DNA of 21,714 nucleotides. Origin: a virus. The stretch is from IMG/VR virus record IMGVR_UViG_3300025659_000409, positions 1 to 21,714 of that record; one strand, 5' to 3'. The position numbers and the translations under genes were made by a program. Positions 15,198 through 21,714 of the stretch are shown one piece after another. A model generated the notes under the pieces. The model was not told the origin of the DNA. It saw only the letters and a program-made list of their open reading frames with translations, and did not search any database. Every line of letters begins with the position of its first letter. The stretch's first letter is position 1.

Positions 15198-16405
15198 TAA
15201 AAGCCTCCTGTTCGCCAGTTGATTAATGCCCCTCTACCAGATGTAAAATCTGCAACAGGATTAGATACCGATTGTGGTCTTGAATAGCCACCCCCACCAC
15301 CTAGTCCGAGAACGCTACCTGTGTAATATGTCAAAGGCGTGGTGTTGTAGTTTGTTCCGCTAATAGGCTGTTCTCCATTCGCTGCTTCTGCGTCTTGAAT
15401 GATGCCTTGTGCTATTGGGTCTATCTGCCATCCCCACGCTGTTTCTACATATCCATTTTGTATCATCTGTAAATCAGAAATACCGTTAGCCTCAATAAAC
15501 CCTCTGGTAAGAGGAACGCTATTGTCGGCAGTCATGTAAGCATTTCTTTGCGCTTCTGCCTGTTCTGTAGCAGACAAATCATTGATTGGATTTCTTTCTA
15601 TTGATGCCTGTAATGGGTCAATGGTAGTTCCTGGTATAGCCTGTGGCTGAGGAATGTTAGCGCCCAAACCAAAGTTTCCAGCAGGGGCATTTATCCCCAA
15701 TCCTGTGCCGTCAATACTGAATGAACTGTCTATTCCCGTAAATCCTAATCCAGCACTAAAATTATCTGGAATTTGTGGCAACTGAACGCCTATCCCGAAA
15801 CTTGGTAGGTCTATTGTGTTCGACACGCCATTATTTGTTGTTTCAATGCTTGGGAGATTAACCCCAATTCCCAGACCTCCTGGCGAGGGCGCGCCCTCTG
15901 GTATTCCTGTATCTCCACCAGAAGTCAGGCTTCTGTTAGTCCACGGGCTTGCACCATTTAATGCGCCAGAACGCCTAGAAGCATCATCAAGGTTTCTTCT
16001 TATTGCGCTTGATGTTCGCGCATCTGCTTGTTCCGACTCCAATCCAGGTGCTTGTTGAGGAGTTTGTCCAAGAAGATAAGGATTTATCATCCCATCATTT
16101 ACGCCTGGAACACCAAAAATATCGTCAAAGTTTCCTGTGCTAGTTCCCTGACCAAAATCATCACCAGTCGCACCACCAATCTTGTTTGCTATATTTATCT
16201 CTCTAATATTATCCAATGACGATTCTGTAACTACACCAGAGAACTCATCGGGGTCAGGAATATTTACCGTCTGCCCTGGTTTCAGGTTTGCCCAATCAAT
16301 CTGCGGGTTACTATCCATCAAGAACTGAAACGCTCTTTGGCTGTCTAAAGTCTTTCCCGCAATCGAGAATGAACTATCTCCTGGTTTTACTGTATAAGTA
16401 GGCAT
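15197..16405 (-). CDS. LysM-domain protein with Gly-rich low-complexity body
   Basis: The start is ATG 16405, overlapping the portal stop by one base (TAATG), with GGGGAGGG about five bases upstream. Residues 3-50 are a clear LysM domain (YTVKPGDSSFSIAGK ... LKPGQTVNIP), which binds peptidoglycan or related glycans. The rest of the 402 residues is Asn/Gly/Pro/Ser-rich and lacks an enzyme motif. Between about residues 170 and 260 it repeats short units built on GIGVNLPSI, GIGVQLPQI, GLGINAP and GLGANIPQ. A more ordered helical block follows near 265-345 with two Trp close together (AWGWQIDP), then a GGGGG linker. There is no signal peptide. I infer a virion or ejected protein that engages the cell wall during entry, perhaps with the giant protein next door. 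A lytic role is not supported. Confidence 0.68.
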   Translation of the reverse strand: MPTYTVKPGDSSFSIAGKTLDSQRAFQFLMDSNPQIDWANLKPGQTVNIPDPDEFSGVVTESSLDNIREINIANKIGGATGDDFGQGTSTGNFDDIFGVPGVNDGMINPYLLGQTPQQAPGLESEQADARTSSAIRRNLDDASRRSGALNGASPWTNRSLTSGGDTGIPEGAPSPGGLGIGVNLPSIETTNNGVSNTIDLPSFGIGVQLPQIPDNFSAGLGFTGIDSSFSIDGTGLGINAPAGNFGLGANIPQPQAIPGTTIDPLQASIERNPINDLSATEQAEAQRNAYMTADNSVPLTRGFIEANGISDLQMIQNGYVETAWGWQIDPIAQGIIQDAEAANGEQPISGTNYNTTPLTYYTGSVLGLGGGGGYSRPQSVSNPVADFTSGRGALINWRTGGF

Positions 16406-18243
16406 TATTCCCTCCCCAAGTTAGCGTTTGCGTTAGATTCGGGTGCTGCTAGAGATGAAGGACTACCTCCCCTCTGTGTATTGAACCCCTGTCCACCAGG
16501 ATTTACCCCCCTATTCTGTGCTTGTTGGTTCTGTAATTGAGGGTTTCTCTGCTGTTCTGCGAGAGTGGGGGGGTTGCCTCCCTGGGGTGGGGGGGTCTGT
16601 TGTGCCTGTTGCATCACTTGTTGTGCGGCCATTTGTGCAATCCCCTGAGAAGCACCTTGAACTTCTGCGTCTTTCAGCATTTGTTGTCTGGCGTTCTCTC
16701 GTTGTAAGTTTTCTAATTCAATCTGATGTTGAACGTCTGCAACATCTTCTTTTTTCTTTTTAGCTATTTCTGCTTCGGGATCTTCGATGCCCACTTCATC
16801 CATCGCTTCATACTGAGAAATGCCAATTTGTTGTCGTGCCATACCAGCGGCGTTCACTCTTGCCACTTGGTCTACGGGCAAGTCAGCAGTAAGTTCTACT
16901 TGAATATCTAAATCTTCCACATTCATCAGCAACGGTTGATTAATCTGGTCAATTCCTTCTGCCTTGTCAGCGTTAGCGGTCAAAGGCTTTTCAGAATCTT
17001 TCAGCCAATGAAGCATTTGATAGGCAAGTTCGGCAATAGATTCTTCTGCTAATTCTTTATAGGGGTTCAGGTTCTTGACACCCAACTCAACCTGTTTCTG
17101 TAATGTAGCAAAAGCAGTACCTGATTTTATATCCCCTGATTGCACGATATTAGAAATTGTAGATTTTGTAACCCTGCTTCTCAATTCGTTATACTGCTGT
17201 ATCAAAGCGGTGTCTAGTGGAGGAGGAGCCATTGCCTGTGCATCTTCGCCAGGCATCATTCTAAGTGGTCGCCCTGGTTCTTTGTAGTCAGGGTCAATTT
17301 CTTCTGGATTAGGACTAATAATTTTTAGCCTGGGTGCTGCTGAGTATGCGATTGTTTCTGACATAGACAAAGTGTCAATGATGTTCATGTCATCCCATTG
17401 TCCAGTTTTATAAATCGAGTACAATAGCGGTTCTAACTGACTTCCACCATCTTCTACTACCCACGGAATGAAGTCTAGGTCATTATCTTCTTCTAATAGG
17501 ATTGCCTTTTCCTGATAGTCAGGAGGCTGAATGGTTTGATTGTCCCCTTGTGGGCTTACCCATACTACTCGTTTATCGAAATCCCAATAATCATAAACGG
17601 TGGCATATTCTAATCCTGCGTTCTTTTTCAGCCCAAGTCTTTTCTGATATGCACTGGCCTTATCTCCCCAAAAAGATTCAACGTCTACATTGCTCATTAC
17701 CTGTCTAAACACTACCCCTTCTAATTTCATCCAATCATTTCTAACAGGAAATACGGATGCTGCGTTTCTGGGTAATACAGCAAAATCACCAAAACGATAA
17801 GCGTGTCTGCGTTTCTTGTCGTTATCTTTGAATACGCCAGCTAATTTATCTTGGTGAGGCAGGTATACGGTCTGAAATGCTACCCTATCATATTTGATTG
17901 CAGACTTGATAATCTTAGATTGAAGTCTTGTTTTTCTACGAAAGGCATTTTTTATGTTCTGTATCAAAGCCCTTTCGATGTTCTCTGCCACAGCATTGTC
18001 TGTGCCTAGTGGCCCAAGAGGTTTCACCCTCAACTTTGGCACAAGCGCAGCGAACAGGTTTGAGCCATCCTTCAATGCTACATGGGGATCAGCGGAAATC
18101 ATTTTATGAATCCACTTCAATCCACTAAGTTCTTTTGGCAAATTCCAGTACATGCTATCCATGTTGTCCATCGCCTCGAACATTAGCAGATTGTCTTTTT
18201 GACTTTCTACTACATCATTTACAAAATTCTCTAATTCTTTCAT
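16405..18243 (-). CDS. Portal protein
   Basis: The start is ATG 18243 with AGGAAGG four bases upstream, one base after the terminase stop. The 612 residues fit a portal. The N-terminal helical region leads into a wing/stem core. Near residues 285-315 the segment DTLSMSETIAYSAAPRLKI matches the portal pattern of a helix followed by a strand ending in Pro and basic residues. Near 365-410, SGTAFATLQKQVELGVKNLNPY fits the long helix of the portal crown or stem. From about residue 500 the chain becomes Gln/Asn/Pro-rich (QMAAQQVMQQAQQ), probably a coiled-coil crown followed by a disordered tail. Portals form the dodecameric ring at the unique head vertex through which DNA is packaged and ejected. 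Its position directly after the large terminase is the standard one. Confidence 0.85.
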   Translation of the reverse strand: MKELENFVNDVVESQKDNLLMFEAMDNMDSMYWNLPKELSGLKWIHKMISADPHVALKDGSNLFAALVPKLRVKPLGPLGTDNAVAENIERALIQNIKNAFRRKTRLQSKIIKSAIKYDRVAFQTVYLPHQDKLAGVFKDNDKKRRHAYRFGDFAVLPRNAASVFPVRNDWMKLEGVVFRQVMSNVDVESFWGDKASAYQKRLGLKKNAGLEYATVYDYWDFDKRVVWVSPQGDNQTIQPPDYQEKAILLEEDNDLDFIPWVVEDGGSQLEPLLYSIYKTGQWDDMNIIDTLSMSETIAYSAAPRLKIISPNPEEIDPDYKEPGRPLRMMPGEDAQAMAPPPLDTALIQQYNELRSRVTKSTISNIVQSGDIKSGTAFATLQKQVELGVKNLNPYKELAEESIAELAYQMLHWLKDSEKPLTANADKAEGIDQINQPLLMNVEDLDIQVELTADLPVDQVARVNAAGMARQQIGISQYEAMDEVGIEDPEAEIAKKKKEDVADVQHQIELENLQRENARQQMLKDAEVQGASQGIAQMAAQQVMQQAQQTPPPQGGNPPTLAEQQRNPQLQNQQAQNRGVNPGGQGFNTQRGGSPSSLAAPESNANANLGRE

Positions 18244-18244
18244 G

Positions 18245-19879
18245 TCACCTTCCTAAACTAAACGGGTTGGGAGCTTTCTCTTTCGAGTTGAAAGGGTTTC
18301 TTCCCTGCAATTTTCGTTCCCGCCGTAAAGGTGTGACAATATTCTCACCAGCCCTCAGCATAGCATAAACGGAATCCAAAGTATCATTGTGGTAGTTTTG
18401 TTCAAGGGGATCACCTTGCCAGTTCATCCACTCGTCTTTGAAGGCCGTCAAGAACTCATTTTCTGAATCCGATATTCTAATTCTACTTCTTTGAAACAAG
18501 GGGGCCATCTCTTTCTCGAACCGATAGCCCTTGCTCTTATTGAATCGCACAGGCATAGGCACTACACCACTTGCTCTAATCTCTGCGTTATTCAGCATAT
18601 CTTTATAAAACAAATCCCCTGTAATAATTGCTTCTATCCCAATCGCCCTAAGTGTTGGATACATAGCCACATAAGCAACCACCATATCCTGTGCTTCAGC
18701 GTGGGATACTTTTCCCCTAAATCCACCTTCGAGTACCATGCCTTGTCCGCCTGGAATTTCTCTACCGATGGCAATACAGAAATAATCACCTCTTTCTTTG
18801 CGTGGGTCTTCCGTAGAAGTGTAGTCAATGCCCATATACACAGGCCAGTCTACGTTGATATATTGATTCTCAAAGGGGTGTAACCATTCTTTTTTCAATA
18901 CTAATCCCTTGGTCTTGCTCAAATCTAATAAGAACATTCTTGCAAATTCAATCTCGCCAGCTTTTGCACGTTCTTTTGCAACTTCCTTCTCCCCGTACAT
19001 CTCAGGCCAAGTATAAATAATCTTGCCATCTTCATCTTCTGATTGCACAGGAATCTTTATGTGGTCAAACTCACCTGTTTGCAAACAATAGTGAAGTGCA
19101 TCTGATTCATTCCACGGTGTACCAATATACACCATCCACTCGGACTGATTGGCTGCTGGAAAAATTGTGCCTTTCAGCGTAGTCTTTACTTTCCGCAACT
19201 CTCGTTCTGAGGCGGTATTCTTTTCATCGTTAATATCATCCATCAACAAAAACCAGGGTCGCTTACCAATAATCTGACTTCTGTATCCCATAGCCACAAG
19301 CGTAGGGTCTTTCCTTACTGCTCTCATCTTTCGCCAGCGGGTATAACTAATCGGTTGCTGTAACCACGGGTCTTTATGTGTCGCTACTACTTCGTATCCC
19401 TTAGCACCCCATCCCTCCTCTTTGTCTGGTTTTACATGAGGAAACGCTAAATGATAACCTTCGTTATATTCAATGATACTTGCTATCTGAGAACTGTTAT
19501 CTAGCGCAATATCATCGCCAGCCTGAATCATCAAAAAAGTCTTATCGGGGTTTAGCCCAATCATCCACGCAACAAATCCTACGTTTCCACTCGTAGTTTT
19601 GGCTGCACCTCGAAACAACTCAACAATCGTTCCCCTTTTATTCTTACTGGATTCCATCATCTTGCCAATAACCAGCTTCATGTGTTCAGTAAGCGGAAAT
19701 CCATAAATCAATTCGTGAAAGGCGGCATACCCCTCCACACTAAAATCTCTAGCCCTCGCTATCTTGAATATTGTGTCCAAGTCTTCCACACCCCTAGACT
19801 GACACCATTTCACATGCGCTGCCAGAAACTCCCCTTGTCCTGCATCAATGTACTTCTTTGCTAACTTCTCTAAATTCAA
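18245..19879 (-). CDS. terL: Terminase large subunit (packaging ATPase and nuclease)
   Basis: The start is TTG 19879. An in-frame TGA lies three codons upstream and the next Met is residue 67, so TTG is effectively the only full-length start; GAGG precedes it at good spacing. Residues 88-96 (LFRGAAKTT) form the terminase-type Walker A. Residues 210-215 (FLLMDD) form Walker B, and YIGTPWNESD at 251-260 is the coupling motif. The RNase H-like nuclease follows, with Asp352 (MGIDYTSTEDP), Glu416 (IGIEA) and Asp499/Asp502 (HNDTLDS) as likely metal ligands. Its 544 residues are typical. The enzyme drives DNA into the prohead through the portal and cuts the concatemer. It overlaps the preceding 119-residue gene as TTGA, which suggests translational coupling, and leads into the portal gene. 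Confidence 0.95.
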   Translation of the reverse strand: MNLEKLAKKYIDAGQGEFLAAHVKWCQSRGVEDLDTIFKIARARDFSVEGYAAFHELIYGFPLTEHMKLVIGKMMESSKNKRGTIVELFRGAAKTTSGNVGFVAWMIGLNPDKTFLMIQAGDDIALDNSSQIASIIEYNEGYHLAFPHVKPDKEEGWGAKGYEVVATHKDPWLQQPISYTRWRKMRAVRKDPTLVAMGYRSQIIGKRPWFLLMDDINDEKNTASERELRKVKTTLKGTIFPAANQSEWMVYIGTPWNESDALHYCLQTGEFDHIKIPVQSEDEDGKIIYTWPEMYGEKEVAKERAKAGEIEFARMFLLDLSKTKGLVLKKEWLHPFENQYINVDWPVYMGIDYTSTEDPRKERGDYFCIAIGREIPGGQGMVLEGGFRGKVSHAEAQDMVVAYVAMYPTLRAIGIEAIITGDLFYKDMLNNAEIRASGVVPMPVRFNKSKGYRFEKEMAPLFQRSRIRISDSENEFLTAFKDEWMNWQGDPLEQNYHNDTLDSVYAMLRAGENIVTPLRRERKLQGRNPFNSKEKAPNPFSLGR

Positions 19880-20235
19880 ACGACCTCATCACCAGTTGAT
19901 TGTTCCATCCATTCCACATCTTCAGCGAATATCTCTCCCCATGACATATTTATTCTTCTTTCAAATTCTTCTTGTGTTGGCAATTCCCATGTATCAATAT
20001 ACTCATCATATAGGGGATTACGAGGACTTAGCCGAGGAGTTTCATCTTCGTCAAATTTGATATTCGCAACCCACCATTGTTCTTGCCAGTCATGTGCTTC
20101 ATCAATTATCGCCTTCACCAATTCTGGTTCCAAATCCTCAAAGCTAAATTCCATTTCTACACCGGAATCTTTTTCTATATTGATATACTTGGTGGGAATA
20201 AGGAAGTTTAGTAATTTTCTAATCACGGTATACAT
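19876..20235 (-). CDS. Acidic 119-residue protein just before terL
   Basis: The start is ATG 20235, overlapping the preceding LysM gene by 13 bases, with a modest GGCAGG upstream; ATG at residue 28 is a later alternative. The product has a basic, hydrophobic first 20 residues (IRKLLNFLIPTKYI). It then becomes strongly acidic, with FSFEDLEPELVKAIIDEAHDW at about 30-50, a Trp-rich stretch, and an acidic C-terminus (FAEDVEWMEQSTGDE). I recognise no family. The gene before the large terminase is often the small subunit, but I see no helix-turn-helix here, and a better small-subunit candidate lies at 21303-21714. It could be a packaging accessory protein. Its stop overlaps the terL start as TTGA, so its translation may set terL levels. 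Confidence 0.65.
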   Translation of the reverse strand: MYTVIRKLLNFLIPTKYINIEKDSGVEMEFSFEDLEPELVKAIIDEAHDWQEQWWVANIKFDEDETPRLSPRNPLYDEYIDTWELPTQEEFERRINMSWGEIFAEDVEWMEQSTGDEVV

Positions 20236-20588
20236 ACATCCTGCCCAACTTGAAGTTCATTTCCAAGATGTTTATTCATATCCATAATTACACCGAACCA
20301 TCTTTGGTCTCCCATAACTTTTCCAGCTATAGAAAACCAACTGTCGCCCTCTTGAACTACGTACAACCCACCCATGCGCATTGGAGTTTTCTCCACATGA
20401 GAAAAACTAGGGTCCCAATCACCAAACAATCCTGCACCGCCATTCTGTAACCTCGTGCTATAGCCTAATTTATGATTTTGCATCTGTACAGCAACTCTGT
20501 CTATAACCTGTTCTTCAGCACCACAATTAGAACACGTACCACTATACTTACTTGCTACAAATTCAGTATTACAATATTCACATTTCAT
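20223..20588 (-). CDS. Zinc-ribbon plus LysM protein
   Basis: I choose ATG 20588, which overlaps the preceding stop as ATGA and has AGGA six bases upstream; ATG 20606 is possible but its ribosome site is too close. The 121 residues open with a zinc ribbon, C3-x-x-C6 and C19-x-x-C22. Residues 50-67 read GGAG-x-FGDWDPSFSHVEK, the motif also found in the tail protein at the left edge. Residues 74-121 form a LysM domain (YVVQEGDSWFSIAGK ... LQVGQDVCIP) closely related to that of the 402-residue protein; the two share GDS-x-FSIAGK and QR-x-F. LysM binds cell-wall glycans, and the zinc ribbon suggests a nucleic acid or protein partner. The combination is unusual. I would guess a virion assembly or entry protein. 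Confidence 0.7.
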   Translation of the reverse strand: MKCEYCNTEFVASKYSGTCSNCGAEEQVIDRVAVQMQNHKLGYSTRLQNGGAGLFGDWDPSFSHVEKTPMRMGGLYVVQEGDSWFSIAGKVMGDQRWFGVIMDMNKHLGNELQVGQDVCIP

Positions 20589-20749
20589 CTCAATTCCTTT
20601 ACCCATCTATCCTCGAATCTTTTTACCTTGTCCTGCTTCCTGCAAAATGAAACCTGTAACTCGTCAGCCCTTATCTTGGCCAATCGCCATTCCTTGTGCG
20701 CCTTATCTAATTCTTTTTTCAACTTCTCATACGCATCTATTTTATCCAT
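20585..20749 (-). CDS. Small charged helical protein (54 aa), first gene of operon
   Basis: ATG 20749 has AGGAG six bases upstream, and the stop overlaps the next start as ATGA. The 54-residue product is almost entirely charged helix: DAYEKLKKELDKAHKEW is followed by RLAKIRADELQ, then a basic second half (CRKQDKVKRFEDRW). Leu, Ala and Ile spacing in the first half fits a coiled coil. It has one Cys and two Trp and no recognisable family. Two promoter-like sequences lie immediately upstream, so it is probably the first gene of the packaging operon. Possible roles are a DNA- or protein-binding accessory factor for packaging, but nothing in the sequence fixes this. Confidence 0.62.
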   Translation of the reverse strand: MDKIDAYEKLKKELDKAHKEWRLAKIRADELQVSFCRKQDKVKRFEDRWVKELR

Positions 20750-20760
20750 ATCTATCTCCT

Positions 20761-20788
20761 ATTATACAACATATCTTGCAGAATACAA
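20761..20788 (-). promoter_or_regulatory. Second promoter-like sequence, very close to first gene
   Basis: On the minus strand TTGTAT and TATAAT are 16 bases apart. The -10 box abuts the AGGAG of the first gene, so transcripts would begin inside or after the ribosome site and be nearly leaderless. It is therefore a poorer candidate than the promoter at 20818-20845 for that gene, though it could still serve genes further down. Confidence 0.4.
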
Positions 20789-20817
20789 CCTTTATTCACT
20801 ATTTGTTACATGCAATT

Positions 20818-20845
20818 ATTATAGCACGATTTGGGAAAACTGCAA
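20818..20845 (-). promoter_or_regulatory. Main promoter candidate of packaging operon
   Basis: On the minus strand TTGCAG and a perfect TATAAT are 16 bases apart, and TGC before the -10 box makes an extended -10 element. Transcription would start near 20811, leaving a leader of about 60 bases before the first ATG at 20749. This is the best operon promoter in the gap. Confidence 0.68.
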
Positions 20846-20946
20846 AATTTTTTATTTATTGTACTGACAATGATGACTCCTGTACATTATATGGGATACA
20901 CCATGTTCTATTGTGAAGTATCTTCTTGGTAGAAAGAACCTTATTA

Positions 20947-20975
20947 TTGACAACATATTTCAAAACTCCTAAAAT
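20947..20975 (+). promoter_or_regulatory. Near-consensus plus-strand promoter pointing away from operon
   Basis: TTGACA and TAAAAT are exactly 17 bases apart, matching the sigma-70 consensus at 11 of 12 positions. It points rightwards, divergent from the operon promoters. Its expected start near 20982 lies at the left end of an inverted repeat, and the RNA would run through the C/A-rich tract and then antisense to the gene at the right edge. No convincing gene lies downstream on this strand. Confidence 0.5.
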
Positions 20976-20980
20976 TTTTT

Positions 20981-21003
20981 TTGTGATATACATACAGTCA
21001 CAA
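20981..21003. repeat. Inverted repeat TTGTGA-N11-TCACAA
   Basis: Perfect 6-base arms TTGTGA and TCACAA flank 11 bases. The repeat covers the expected start point of the plus-strand promoter, where an operator would sit. The 11-base spacer is not the 6 bases of a CRP site, so no known regulator is proposed. A weak hairpin is the alternative. Confidence 0.4.
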
Positions 21004-21004
21004 G

Positions 21005-21240
21005 GGTACTCACACACACACTCACACACCCCCATCATCCACCTACTCCCTACCATCACACCAGCACATTATCACACACATTCTTTCATCATCATCGCAT
21101 GTCACACACACCGACCACCACACACACCTTACACACAATCACACACCCACACTACCATATATACATAATTTGGCATCCTACCACACACACCCACACACAC
21201 AACCCACACATAACACCCACACGCTACCGAATACTCAATT
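21005..21240. repeat. C/A-rich, G-depleted low-complexity tract
   Basis: Between 21001 and 21240 I count about 103 C but only 11 G on the plus strand, with repeated CA runs of 4-5 units separated by CCC or TAC spacers. The minus strand is correspondingly a G/T-rich TG-repeat strand with several GGG tracts. ORFs across it give His/Thr/Pro or Cys/Val/Gly low-complexity peptides without ribosome sites, so I regard it as non-coding. Together with 21241-21302, where I see nothing, it separates the right-edge gene from the operon promoters. Confidence 0.75.
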
Positions 21241-21302
21241 ATTATCTACTCTACCTAAGCATTAAGCCACAACTCCCGAATGACAATACGCAAAACTAAC
21301 CA

Positions 21303-21714
21303 TTATTCGCTCATCTTATTCAGGATCTCTAAGAATTGGGACGCGTCCCCTGTTACCTTTCCCGCTGGCGTGTCCATTTCCAGCTGCAGATCCTTCCTGG
21401 TGAGCCCTGTAGCCTCTCTCACGGCCCCGAATGCCTTTACCCTGGATTGCAGCGTAGCATCGGATAGATATGCATCGCCAGCCAGTCGGCCGGTCATGGC
21501 ACCGATAGCATCTTCGAAGTCGTTTACATCTTCATTCGCTATTGATGCGATCTCTTTGAGTACAAATTCCCTTGCACGCTTCTCAGTGCGTTCTTTTATT
21601 GCATTATTCCCTGCATTGCTCATTGCAAGCGCATTATCCTTTGTGATATATCCTGCCTCTATTTTACTGAGTGTTTTGTTATATGTTACCCCTGACTCGT
21701 ATACCCATAGCTCG
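21303..21714 (-). CDS. Probable small terminase subunit, N-terminus outside window
   Basis: The frame is open from the window edge (21713) to TAA 21303, giving 136 residues. ATG 21623 is an internal Met rather than a likely start, because coding-like sequence continues upstream of it and it has no ribosome site. The pattern AGYITKDNALAMSNAGNNAI, then EKRAREFVLKEIASIANEDV, then VKAFGAVREATGLTRKDLQLEMD recalls the C-terminal two thirds of small terminase subunits. These have an A-G-Y motif after the DNA-binding helices, a V-L-x-E-x-A-x-I-A helix, and an A-x-x-x-x-G-L-x-x-K-x-x-x-E end. In that family the protein recognises the packaging site and regulates the large subunit. It is clearly more GC-rich than the rest of the window. 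The assignment is by pattern memory and needs a search. Confidence 0.45.
   Translation of the reverse strand, partial: ELWVYESGVTYNKTLSKIEAGYITKDNALAMSNAGNNAIKERTEKRAREFVLKEIASIANEDVNDFEDAIGAMTGRLAGDAYLSDATLQSRVKAFGAVREATGLTRKDLQLEMDTPAGKVTGDASQFLEILNKMSE

Noticed and set aside
18634-18828. 64-codon minus-strand frame within terL
   Set aside because: Out-of-phase shadow inside the nuclease region of the large terminase, with no start signals.
19876-20235. Small terminase subunit immediately before terL
   Set aside because: Position is right but the protein is acidic, with no helix-turn-helix or A-G-Y signature; the right-edge gene fits better, so this one is left as unknown.
20981-21003. 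CRP binding site
   Set aside because: The TGTGA and TCACA half-sites are present but the spacer is 11 bases instead of 6.
20856-21059. 67-codon minus-strand frame across the start of the G/T tract
   Set aside because: It encodes Cys/Val/Gly low complexity created by TG repeats, has no ribosome site and contains the operon promoter region.
21001-21240. CRISPR-like array
   Set aside because: The CA-rich units are short and irregular, with no constant repeat of 20-40 bases and no equal spacers.
21120-21240. G-quadruplex on the minus strand
   Set aside because: GGG tracts exist but the loops between them are mostly longer than seven bases, so a canonical quadruplex is not supported.
20926-21299. 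Two plus-strand frames (80 and 66 codons) rich in His, Thr and Pro
   Set aside because: CA repeats encode His/Thr in any frame; there is no ribosome site and no sequence conservation signal, so they are not called as genes.

Overview
This window reads as the virion-structure and DNA-packaging module of a double-stranded DNA tailed bacteriophage (or prophage). It is moderately AT-rich, and every gene I can support lies on the minus strand, so the operon reads from right to left. The signals are bacterial: AGGAGG-type ribosome sites, ATGA/TAATG/TTGA/GTGA stop-start overlaps, and TTGCAx-N16/17-TATAAT promoters. I see no integrase, repressor, tRNA or host housekeeping gene, so host and lifestyle cannot be named. 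The order terminase, portal, giant protein, scaffold, capsid, connector, tail, with a capsid protein that looks N4-gp56-like and a 2,178-residue protein where short-tailed phages keep internal ejection proteins, favours a podovirus-like phage. That last step is inference.

Right edge (21303-21714): the C-terminal part of a protein that looks like a small terminase subunit, more GC-rich than the rest, running off the window. Between it and the operon (20750-21302) is a non-coding stretch holding a 240-base tract with an extreme strand bias (about 103 C to 11 G on the plus strand, many CA repeats). It also holds a near-consensus plus-strand promoter with an inverted repeat at its expected start point, and two minus-strand promoters that point into the operon.

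Packaging and entry (20749-8661): a 54-residue charged helical protein, a zinc-ribbon/LysM protein, a 119-residue acidic protein, the large terminase (TTG start), the portal, a second LysM protein with a low-complexity body, and the giant protein. Next come a tiny basic gene that seems to need a +1 frameshift at CCC-TAG and a histone-H1/protamine-like protein with about 55 Lys/Arg and one acidic residue. Together these suggest packaging, DNA condensation, and delivery through the cell wall.

Control point (8114-7828): a strong promoter, a 35-codon ORF and a 9-bp GAAA-loop terminator lie just before the scaffold and capsid genes. An alternative hairpin shares bases with the terminator stem, which resembles an attenuator.

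Head and tail (7827-1): scaffold, major capsid protein, a Cys/His plus coiled-coil protein, a decoration-like protein, two tandem paralogues with a GxGxSL nucleotide-sugar/Rossmann-type signature, two small structural unknowns, an easily missed 55-residue single-span membrane protein, a connector-like protein, and a large tail protein cut by the left edge. The tail protein shares an 18-residue motif (FGDW-x-P-x-FSH-x-E) with the zinc-ribbon/LysM protein at the far end of the operon.
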